A stretch of DNA of 56,907 nucleotides, taken from assembly GCA_016195405.1 (NCBI GenBank), contig JACPZP010000060.1:1-56907 (forward strand), given 5' to 3'. Of this stretch, positions 50,131-56,907 are shown one piece after another. The position numbers and the translations under genes are program-made. Position 1 is the stretch's first letter, and each line of letters opens with the position of its first letter. This DNA is from Planctomycetota bacterium. Lineage in GTDB: Bacteria > Planctomycetota > Planctomycetia > Gemmatales > Gemmataceae. The notes beneath the pieces were generated by a model. It did no database searches, was not told the origin of the DNA, and saw only the letters and a list, made by a program, of their open reading frames with translations.

Positions 50131-51563
50131 GGTTGTTCCTTCTCCGTCGGCGACCGGCTTTCGATGCTTTGTTGCCACACGGGATTGAGCGGACGCTGAA
50201 CCGCATCTTCCAGCGCGCCGACGGCTTGAATCGTTTTCAACTCGCCATCCCATTGTTGAAGTTCAGCGGCGGCGAATTCCACGTCGGCGGCAAGCAAATC
50301 GATGCGGTCGCTCACGCCGACGTTCACCTTCCCGGCAATGGCTTCACGTTGTTGGCGCAGTGACGCGACCAATTCGCCCAGCGCCTTGCCGCGTGCGGCG
50401 GACGCGCGAAAACCGGCGAGCGCGCGGTCAATCTCGCCCATTGCCTTCGCCTGCAACGCGACGAACCGTGCCGCCGCCTCCGCGCGACGGGCTGAAGCCG
50501 TGGCGATGGGGCCTTGATTCTGGTTGATGACGGGAATCTCGGCGGTGAGGCCAAGTTGCCATTTGCTTTCACCTTGATCCCATTGATAGCCGGTGCCGAG
50601 GTGAATGTCGGGATATTGCCTGGCGATTTCGAGTTGTAACGAGGACTGCGCGGCTTCGTATTCCATAAGCGCGGCACCGATGTCCGCACGGCTGGTCAAC
50701 GCGCGCTGTCGCACTTCGCTGGAGGTCAACTCATCGGGCGACGAAAACTCTCCATCAAACCGGAATACGGCTTTCGCAAGCGCAGCTTCAGGCACGCCCA
50801 GCGCCGTCGCGACTTGCGCGCCGGCTTCGGCTGCACGGCGATCGATTTCCAGAGAGTCGGCCTGCAACTTCTGCAACCCGATGCGTGCGGGCGCGACTTC
50901 AAGGGCGGCGATGGTCCCGGCATCGGCGCGCTGTTGAAGTGAAGTGAGTAGTCGCTCCTGGGCTTGCGCTTGTTGGCGAAGCAACTCCTGCCGTCGCGCC
51001 GAGTCATGGAATTCGATGAGTGCCGTGCGGAGACTGCTGCGCACCCGCCAGAAAGTAGCGGCGATGTTGAGTTGGGCGGAAGAAGCCAGATGTTGCGCAC
51101 GGGCGATGCGATGACTGCGTTTGCCGGCGGTTTCAACCGGCCAGTCAATTGTCATCGCCGGCATCCACGGCGAGACTCCGTTTACGGCACTGAAGTTGTA
51201 GCCCGGTGTAACCGCGAGGGTCGGATTGGGCCGCCCACCCGCAGTGACAATCTCGGCCTCGCTGACGCGCCAATGGGTGCGGGCGACTTCTAGGTCAGGA
51301 TGGAAATGGAGCGCAACCAGCGTCAGGGTTTCCAAATCCCATGATTTCAGCGGCCACTCGGCGAGCGCACGGCCAAGATTGAGTTCAAGGAATCGCTTGA
51401 GCGCCGGGGCATCGATCGTGCGGGCTTCGAGCGAAGCAGCGGTCTCCGCGGGGGCCAGCGGCTTTGGGTCGAAATGAGCACAGCCCCACCCGAACAGCGC
51501 CACGACCGCGAGCATCGCGGAGAGCGTCGGCGGCAGCTTGAAGGGAAGATGAGTGCTTCGCAC
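50127..51563 (-). CDS. TolC-like outer-membrane efflux protein (CzcC-like)
   Basis: This 478-aa protein has a signal with lipobox-like GWGC (Cys near 28). The two repeated TolC halves with long coiled-coil helices follow (e.g. LRQQAQAQERLLTSLQQRA and LVASLRQQREAIAGKVN). It is the first gene of the efflux operon and is divergent from the response regulator. It forms the outer-membrane exit duct. Confidence 0.87.
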   Translation of the reverse strand: MRSTHLPFKLPPTLSAMLAVVALFGWGCAHFDPKPLAPAETAASLEARTIDAPALKRFLELNLGRALAEWPLKSWDLETLTLVALHFHPDLEVARTHWRVSEAEIVTAGGRPNPTLAVTPGYNFSAVNGVSPWMPAMTIDWPVETAGKRSHRIARAQHLASSAQLNIAATFWRVRSSLRTALIEFHDSARRQELLRQQAQAQERLLTSLQQRADAGTIAALEVAPARIGLQKLQADSLEIDRRAAEAGAQVATALGVPEAALAKAVFRFDGEFSSPDELTSSEVRQRALTSRADIGAALMEYEAAQSSLQLEIARQYPDIHLGTGYQWDQGESKWQLGLTAEIPVINQNQGPIATASARRAEAAARFVALQAKAMGEIDRALAGFRASAARGKALGELVASLRQQREAIAGKVNVGVSDRIDLLAADVEFAAAELQQWDGELKTIQAVGALEDAVQRPLNPVWQQSIESRSPTEKEQP

Positions 51564-51593
51564 CCTGCGAGCGTAGTGGGCCGCAGGCCGGTG

Positions 51594-51626
51594 AACCTTA
51601 ACCGAACATTACAGCTTTTTAAGGTT
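51594..51626. promoter_or_regulatory. Inverted repeat between the efflux operon and its regulator
   Basis: AACCTTAA (51594-51601) and TTAAGGTT (51619-51626) are exact inverted repeats, 17 bp apart, in the gap of about 115 bp between divergent genes. A response regulator of the OmpR class could bind here and drive both sides. This is inferred from position. Confidence 0.5.
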
Positions 51627-51679
51627 TCATCGGTGATTGAGAGTCGCTTGACGGAGAGCGCATGACTAGCATCCGATGT

Positions 51680-52354
51680 ATGCGCGTGCTGGTAGTTGAA
51701 GACCAGAAGAGAACCGCCTCGTTTATTCGCAAGGCGCTGCTCGCCGAAGGTTTCGCCGTCGATGTGGCCGAAGACGGCGAGACGGCGCTGGAACTGACCG
51801 GCGCGACGACCTTTGACGCCATCGTGCTCGACATCATGCTGCCGGGACGCGACGGACTCAGCGTGCTGCGCTTGCTGCGGGAGCGACGCATCTCGACGCC
51901 AGTGCTGTTGCTATCTGCTCGCGGTGAGACCAACGAGCGCGTGGAAGGGTTGAACGCGGGCGCGGACGACTACCTGCCCAAGCCTTTCGTGCTCGAAGAA
52001 CTGTTCGCCCGGCTCCGCGCACTCGGCCGACGTGGCGGTGAACAGGCGTCTTCAGTTTTGCGCGTGGCCGACTTGACCCTCGACACGGTGAGCCGGACGG
52101 CGCGGCGCAGCGGCAGGCTCATCGAATTGTCCGCACGGGAATTTCGCCTGCTCGAACTCCTGATGCGAACACCGGGCCGCGTGTGCAGCCGGATGATGAT
52201 TCTGGAAAAAGTCTGGGACTACGGCTTCGACCCCGGAACGAACGTCGTGGAGGTTTACGTCTCGCGGTTGCGCGATAAAATTGATGAAGGCAAAGCATCC
52301 AAGATGCTCCATACCGTGCGCGGCGTGGGTTACGTGCTCAAGGAGGCGCAATGA
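51680..52354 (+). CDS. OmpR-family response regulator (CusR/CzcR-like)
   Basis: This 224-aa regulator has a receiver domain and a C-terminal winged-helix DNA-binding domain (about 125-220, with LSAREFRLLELLMRTPGRV). Counting from ATG 51680 the phospho-acceptor Asp is D51 (IVLDIMLPG), as usual for the family; this supports 51680 over 51662. The kinase gene overlaps by four bases. It probably activates the divergent czc-like operon. Confidence 0.9.
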   Translation: MRVLVVEDQKRTASFIRKALLAEGFAVDVAEDGETALELTGATTFDAIVLDIMLPGRDGLSVLRLLRERRISTPVLLLSARGETNERVEGLNAGADDYLPKPFVLEELFARLRALGRRGGEQASSVLRVADLTLDTVSRTARRSGRLIELSAREFRLLELLMRTPGRVCSRMMILEKVWDYGFDPGTNVVEVYVSRLRDKIDEGKASKMLHTVRGVGYVLKEAQ

Positions 52355-53406
52355 CCATCCGCACCCGCCTCACCTTCTGGTATTCCGGGATGCTGGTCGC
52401 GTCGCTCCTGTTGATGAGCGCGGTGCTTTATTACGAACTGGTCTATGAGCACCGGGCCGAAGTGCCCGCGCAGCAGCGCGAGCAGACGCCGAAGCAGATG
52501 GCGGACATCATCTTTCTCTACGGAGCGCCCACACTGATTCTGCTGCTCGTGGGCGGCTGGTTTCTCATGCGTCGCACGCTCGCGCCGGTCACGGCGCTGA
52601 CCGATGCCGCCGAGCGCGTCCACGCGGAGAACCTGCGCCACCGTCTCACGCGCTCCGGGAATCAAGACGAACTCGACCGCCTGACCGGCGTCTTCAACGA
52701 CATGCTGGGCCGCTTGGACGAATCCTTCCGCCGCATCCGTTCGTTTACTCTTCATGCCTCACACGAATTGAAGACACCGCTAACCATTCTCCGTGGTGAA
52801 ATGGAAACGCTCCTGCGCGACGCGAAGACCCACCCAGACCATCACGAGGCGCTTGAAGGAATGTTGGACGAAATGCAACGCATGGCCCGCATCGTGGACG
52901 ACCTTGCGCTGCTCACCAAGGCTGGTGCTGGACAAGCGCCGCTGGTTTGTGAACCGGTGCGTTTGGATGAACTCGTGCGCGAAGCCTGCGAAGACGCCCG
53001 CATCCTCGGCGAACGTCAGGGCATCACCATTGAACTCGTCGCATGTGATGCCGTCACTGTGACCGGCGACCGCCATCGTCTGCGGCAACTATTCTTGAAC
53101 CTCGCGGACAATGCCGTGAAACACAACGAGCCGAGCGGGCGTGTCACCGTGAGTTTGCGGCGAGTCGCCGATGGGACACAGGTGGAGTTCGAGAACACCG
53201 GCTCCGGCATCGCCCCCGACCAACTCCCGTTGGTCTTCGACCCGTTCTTCCGTGGCACTGAAGCTCAACGCGCCAAGCGCGACGGCTGCGGCTTGGGTCT
53301 GAGCATCGCGCAGTGGATTGTCCACGCTCACGGTGGGACCGTCGCCGTCACTTCTGACACCGGCAACCTGACAACCATTACGGTAACGCTGCCCTTGTCC
53401 GATTGA
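52351..53406 (+). CDS. Sensor histidine kinase (CusS/CzcS-like)
   Basis: This 351-aa kinase has two membrane segments around a short periplasmic loop (about 30-50). A HAMP domain, the phospho-acceptor H138 in HASHELKTPL, and the ATPase boxes N (NLADNAVKH) and G (GCGLGLSIAQWIV) follow. The short loop suggests that the signal is sensed at or near the membrane. It is a partner of the response regulator before it. Confidence 0.9.
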   Translation: MTIRTRLTFWYSGMLVASLLLMSAVLYYELVYEHRAEVPAQQREQTPKQMADIIFLYGAPTLILLLVGGWFLMRRTLAPVTALTDAAERVHAENLRHRLTRSGNQDELDRLTGVFNDMLGRLDESFRRIRSFTLHASHELKTPLTILRGEMETLLRDAKTHPDHHEALEGMLDEMQRMARIVDDLALLTKAGAGQAPLVCEPVRLDELVREACEDARILGERQGITIELVACDAVTVTGDRHRLRQLFLNLADNAVKHNEPSGRVTVSLRRVADGTQVEFENTGSGIAPDQLPLVFDPFFRGTEAQRAKRDGCGLGLSIAQWIVHAHGGTVAVTSDTGNLTTITVTLPLSD

Positions 53407-53410
53407 ATCT

Positions 53411-54613
53411 TCAGACCGGGCGCGACGAACGCAAGACCAGCAACCCGCCCGCAATAAACAGAATAGCACTGTATCCGAACGCGACCGATGTTCCAAAACC
53501 CGTCCAGAGCAGCCCCACAATCAGGCTCGATGCGAAATCGCCGATGCCATTGACCGTGGCGAGCGTTCCGAACGCCATGCCATGATGTTCCTCTCCGACG
53601 AGTTCGGCGCAGAGGGAATCTTCGAGCGTTTCCTCTATTGCCACATAGATACCGCCCACAGTGAAGATGGCCGCCAGTGTCCAGATGGTTATCGGGAGCA
53701 GGATGACACCAAGCGCCATCAGTGCGGCGAGGAAGTAACCAGAGGCCAGCAACCGCCCTTTGTTGAAACGGTCGGCCAGCCAACCCGCAATCATGGAGAA
53801 CGTCGCGTAAAGCATGTTGTGCAGAACGTAAAGTCCGGTCGCTACGCTGGCGGCTTTCACTGTGCCAAGCGTCGGCGTGAGCTTTTGTCCGGCCAGCAGA
53901 ATGAGCATCGTGTGCGCGAAGTCGCCCGCGCCAAACAACCCGACGGCGACAAGGAATTTGCGGAAACGCGGCGGTAACGCCCGCAGGCTTTCGCCAAATG
54001 AAACGTGCGACACGGGCTTCCGCTCCTTTTCCTTTACGACAAAGGCAATCAGCGCCGTGGCCAGGGGTCCCGGAATGAGCGTGAGCGCGAACAGCGTCGG
54101 ATAATGGTGATTCACGACGGGCAGCAAAAGGAACGCCGTTGCCGGCCCGACGATGGCCCCGAGTGTGTCCATCATGCGCTCGAAGCCGAAGGCGCGGCCA
54201 TAGGTCTCCTTTGTGACCGAACCGGCCAGCAGCGCCTTGCGAACCGGTGTCCGCACCCCGCGCCCCAGCCAGGCGAATGACCGGGCCATCAGCACATGCC
54301 ACGCGCTCGTGGCCAGCCCGAACGCCGCCGTGCCGAGCGCCGTCACGACGTATCCCGCCACCGCAACGGGCTTCCGTCGGTGCAGCCGGTCGGTGTAGTA
54401 ACCCGACGCCATTTTCGCAAAGCTCGAAAGCCCATCGGAAACGCCTTCGATGAGTCCGAGCCACGCCGCAGCCACGCCCATTGTGGCAAGAAACGCAGGC
54501 ATGACCGTCGTGGCGATCTCGTGTGACCAATCGCTGAACAACGATGCCAGTCCGATGCCAAGCACGGTGCGGTTGAGCCAGCGGCTGCGCGTGGGGTTTT
54601 GCTGGTCCGACAT
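53411..54613 (-). CDS. MFS transporter
   Basis: This 400-aa protein has about twelve membrane segments and typical MFS loops (e.g. SYY-like GYYTDRLHRRKP after segment 2 and GRAFGFERMMDTLGAIVG). ATG 54613 was chosen; a longer reading runs into repeat copy D. It converges on the kinase gene with a gap of 4 bp. The substrate is unknown. Similar transporters are often near metal-efflux genes. Confidence 0.8.
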   Translation of the reverse strand: MSDQQNPTRSRWLNRTVLGIGLASLFSDWSHEIATTVMPAFLATMGVAAAWLGLIEGVSDGLSSFAKMASGYYTDRLHRRKPVAVAGYVVTALGTAAFGLATSAWHVLMARSFAWLGRGVRTPVRKALLAGSVTKETYGRAFGFERMMDTLGAIVGPATAFLLLPVVNHHYPTLFALTLIPGPLATALIAFVVKEKERKPVSHVSFGESLRALPPRFRKFLVAVGLFGAGDFAHTMLILLAGQKLTPTLGTVKAASVATGLYVLHNMLYATFSMIAGWLADRFNKGRLLASGYFLAALMALGVILLPITIWTLAAIFTVGGIYVAIEETLEDSLCAELVGEEHHGMAFGTLATVNGIGDFASSLIVGLLWTGFGTSVAFGYSAILFIAGGLLVLRSSRPV

Positions 54614-54703
54614 GACAATAAGGACTACAGAATGCGCAGCGCGATGGAAACTCTTGGCTTTTGGAATAGCGATATGGGCGGCGACAACACCTGCCTGAAA
54701 TCT

Positions 54704-54903
54704 CCGTGACCAACGCGCGTTCCGGTCGGCGACGGGGCCTGCGCTGATTTCGCTCCGGCCCGCTTTGCCTTCCTTCACGCGCGCTCGTCACGGCTGAGGG
54801 AATCGTGCGGTTGCGCGGCGCTTCCGTTGGGAGCTTGGCTCGGTCGCTCCGCTACTTCCTCCGGCCCCGGCTGCCCTCCTGCGGAATCGCGTCGTCTCCT
54901 TCG
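54704..54903 (+). repeat. Interspersed repeat copy D
   Basis: A 90-bp core (54704-54793) starts CCGTGACCAACGCGCG and ends CTCGTCACGG. The tail to 54903 (GCTTCCGTTGGGAGCTTGGC and on) is shared with copy C. It lies between the MFS gene and the terminal HNH gene. Confidence 0.8.
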
Positions 54904-54932
54904 CCAACATCCCAACCGAAGCGGTCAAAGTC

Positions 54933-56015
54933 TCAATCCTGATTTTCATCAAGCTGTTGCACCGAGACCGTTGCATCCGCGTCTATAGGGTTCTCGATCA
55001 GGATCAGTTGGCCAAATGCAGGGGACCGAATCGGTGTCACTTCCACACGAAAGCTCCAGCGCGCTGTGCCGAAAAACGTCAAACGCCACTCGAAGACGTG
55101 CGAGTTGATTCGGCCCTCTATCGTGTGGCACTTGGCTGACTGCGCGGAGGGCAATTCTGTGAACGCAAAGATGCCGATGCCCTGCTTGCCATCGGCGCTG
55201 CAATCGCGTCGTTCAAGGAAACGCCTGACAATCGCGATAGGTTCCCTGAAATACGCTTGAAACTCCTTGCTGACTACAGTCCGTGAAAGCTCGTAAACAA
55301 TCTTCGCCAATGCCCAATCCGTTTCCCAAGGCCGGGTCTCGCGGGTAACAACCACGCGCGAATCCAGTGGGCTTGAACGAAAGCCTTCCCCGATCACTGG
55401 ATTGTAATGCACTTCTCCGGGCGCATCGCGCAATTGCTTCAGCAAAGCATCGACTTCTGAAACGATTCGTTCTTCCGGCAACCCAAGCGCCTTCGCTCGA
55501 ACCTTGGTGATTAGCCGGGCGCGAAGATGGGGCAGATCACGTTCGCAAATCTGCCCGTTGGTTGATGCGATAGTCAGAGCATCGAGAGACTTCAGTTCTG
55601 CCTGCGGTTTGAATACGCCATCCCTGACCACCGTTCTCACCGGTTTCCCGTCAGGCGTATGCTGAACGCCGTCAAAGTGCGACCAGAGGTCTTTTGCTGA
55701 AATCCCAACCCGCTGCGCCGCGTCAACGATCCGCTGGTCGTTCGCGAGCGCGCGATCACACACTGCGCCAAAACGACTGTTACAACAGCGGCAGAGGTCG
55801 GTGGTGATAATTTTGCCGAACACCATCTGCGGGATGATGTGTTCGTCACTTCTTGGTCTCGGACCGAATCCGTCCTCGCAATCCACTTGATAGCTGCTGT
55901 GGACCAGGCGCCTGCCGCACCAGATGCAATTCTCATTCGTTGAACGAACTACCACGCCGAAATAATGCCGAATCTTCCGGCCTAGTGCCAGCCCGTCTCT
56001 GAAGTCGGTTGCCAT
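54933..56015 (-). CDS. HNH endonuclease-like protein
   Basis: This 360-aa protein has an N-terminal HNH-type zinc domain: CIWCGRRL, then SDEHIIPQMVFGK with the catalytic-type His, and LCRCCNSRFG (two further Cys). It is the type found in HNH_5-like proteins. The rest, about 270 residues, has no family I recognise. It is next to repeat copy D and probably another cargo or defence gene. No partner is certain. Confidence 0.7.
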   Translation of the reverse strand: MATDFRDGLALGRKIRHYFGVVVRSTNENCIWCGRRLVHSSYQVDCEDGFGPRPRSDEHIIPQMVFGKIITTDLCRCCNSRFGAVCDRALANDQRIVDAAQRVGISAKDLWSHFDGVQHTPDGKPVRTVVRDGVFKPQAELKSLDALTIASTNGQICERDLPHLRARLITKVRAKALGLPEERIVSEVDALLKQLRDAPGEVHYNPVIGEGFRSSPLDSRVVVTRETRPWETDWALAKIVYELSRTVVSKEFQAYFREPIAIVRRFLERRDCSADGKQGIGIFAFTELPSAQSAKCHTIEGRINSHVFEWRLTFFGTARWSFRVEVTPIRSPAFGQLILIENPIDADATVSVQQLDENQD

Positions 56016-56260
56016 CTGGCACGGGATTCCGTCGGCCTATGCGGCAGGTCCGCCGTCGCGTCCTCAGCGATGAAATCCGAGGGCGATTGTATGGCGGTGT
56101 CGGAAAGTTCAAGGATACTACGGGTCGGCTCGACACACGCTCGCCGCTTCCGTTCCTCCTTGAGCTTTCCGTCCCCGCCAAGGCCCTCGCTTCTAGGTTT
56201 TCATCGCGCACACCTGTCGCTGCGCGACCTGAAACTAAAACAATAAACGAAAGGCCAAGT

Positions 56261-56907
56261 ATGTTCCCGCAAATCAATGCTCCCACATTCATCAACCAGC
56301 GCCCCGGTCTGTCCGAGGACGCGCTTCGTCGGCTCGCCCCGTCGGTGTTCGCCGCGTCTCCGTTGCCGGGCGTGAGTGATCGTTACTCGTTTGTTCCGAC
56401 CGCGCAGATTGTCTCCCGCTTGCGCGGCGCGGGCTGGATTCCGGTCACTGCCTTCGAGCAGCGCGTCCGCCTCGACGAGCGGCGCGGTTTCCAGAAGCAC
56501 CTGCTCCGCTTCCAACGCGCCGACGTGGTTCCGGCCCGAGGCGAATACACCCCGGAACTCGTGCTGGTCAACTCGCACGACCGCAGCAGTGCGTATCAGC
56601 TTCACGCCGGTCTGTTCCGTTTCGTGTGTGGCAACGGGATGATCGTCGCCGATACGACGTTCGAGCGTGTCACCATCCGGCACAGCGGTTTCACGCCGGA
56701 GGAAGTCACCGAGGCGAGCTTCCGCATCCTCGACCAGGTTCCTACCATTACGGCCAACGTGGAGACGTTCCGGTCGCGCGTCCTGACAACCGAGGAAGCC
56801 AATGCGTTTGCCGCTCACGCGCTGCGCCTGCGGTTTGACGATGAAGCTGCAACGCCTATCACGCCGGTCAAACTCCTTGAACCTCGCCGACGTGAAGATT
56901 GTGGCGA
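56261..56907 (+). CDS. DUF932 family protein, 3' end beyond the window
   Basis: The first 215 codons of a DUF932 protein: MFPQINAPTFINQRPGLSED and then HDRSSAYQLHAGLFRFVCGN, the family core. DUF932 proteins (YfjQ/YeeP-like relatives) are common on plasmids, phages and ICEs and have no proven biochemical role. ATG 56261 has AAAGG about 8 nt upstream. An in-frame extension back to 56039 is open but looks non-coding. Since the gene runs off the end, the element continues to the right. Confidence 0.85.
   Translation, partial: MFPQINAPTFINQRPGLSEDALRRLAPSVFAASPLPGVSDRYSFVPTAQIVSRLRGAGWIPVTAFEQRVRLDERRGFQKHLLRFQRADVVPARGEYTPELVLVNSHDRSSAYQLHAGLFRFVCGNGMIVADTTFERVTIRHSGFTPEEVTEASFRILDQVPTITANVETFRSRVLTTEEANAFAAHALRLRFDDEAATPITPVKLLEPRRREDCG

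Noticed and set aside
38448..54903. Repeats as integron attC sites
   Set aside because: The ends do not have the GTTRRRY / RYYYAAC core sites, and no integron-type integrase is seen. The cassettes are also larger than usual.
56039..56260. In-frame extension of the DUF932 gene to an earlier ATG
   Set aside because: The family core starts at MFPQINAP, a good ribosome site precedes 56261, and the extension has no protein-like pattern.
1..56907. Right attachment site (repeat of the tRNA 3' end) and CRISPR arrays
   Set aside because: Looked for by eye and not seen. The right end probably lies beyond the window, and no regularly spaced repeats of CRISPR type are present.

Overview
This 56.9-kb, GC-rich window looks like the left part and cargo of an integrative and conjugative element (ICE) inserted at a tRNA-Cys gene. 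The host is probably a member of the Verrucomicrobiota or a related lineage. That guess rests on remembered family resemblances (the integrase, a small MerR-like protein, intergenic repeats), not on a search. The element enters 3' of tRNA-Cys (45-119). Its right end was not seen and probably lies beyond the window.

Layout: tRNA-Cys and tyrosine integrase (0-1.4 kb); AbiE-type toxin-antitoxin pair (1.5-3.5 kb); MobF relaxase with two small downstream genes (3.5-7.0 kb, minus strand); a ubiquitin-like conjugation cassette, made of a polyUb-E2 fusion and a JAB-E1 fusion, divergent from a sigma-like / unknown / ImmA-type protease operon (7.2-11.8 kb); transfer genes with TraK-, ParA/TraL- and TraM-like products and a broken type IV coupling protein (11.9-15.6 kb); a Hachiman-like nuclease-helicase pair with a broken helicase (15.6-19.7 kb); a MORN-repeat protein and a ClpA/B-like ATPase (20.2-22.0 kb); a type IV secretion operon with VirB2, B3, B4, B5, B6, B8, B9 and B10-like genes (22.1-32.2 kb); an XRE regulator and a giant methylase-helicase (32.8-38.3 kb); then cargo: an ArsR-controlled envelope/ABC operon, a divergent pair of Cys/His-rich or HNH proteins, a CzcCBA-type metal efflux operon with its two-component system and an MFS transporter, a further HNH protein, and the start of a DUF932 gene.

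Two sequence patterns tie the element together. A 21-bp palindrome, ATTGTGC-N7-GCACAAT, occurs in front of the relaxase, in front of the small gene that leads the transfer operon, and between the ClpA-like gene and the pilin operon. In three cases it ends about 32 nt before the start codon, which suggests one regulator controls all conjugation modules. Second, a ~90-bp repeat with inverted ends occurs four times in the same orientation, at 38.4, 43.1, 45.3 and 54.7 kb. Each copy lies at a boundary between cargo modules, so the cargo seems to be assembled from repeat-bounded blocks.

Three genes show frame breaks: the coupling protein has lost its P-loop region, the helicase has lost its motif V region, and the VirB9 gene runs out of frame into virB10. 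From one sequence I cannot tell real decay from assembly error.
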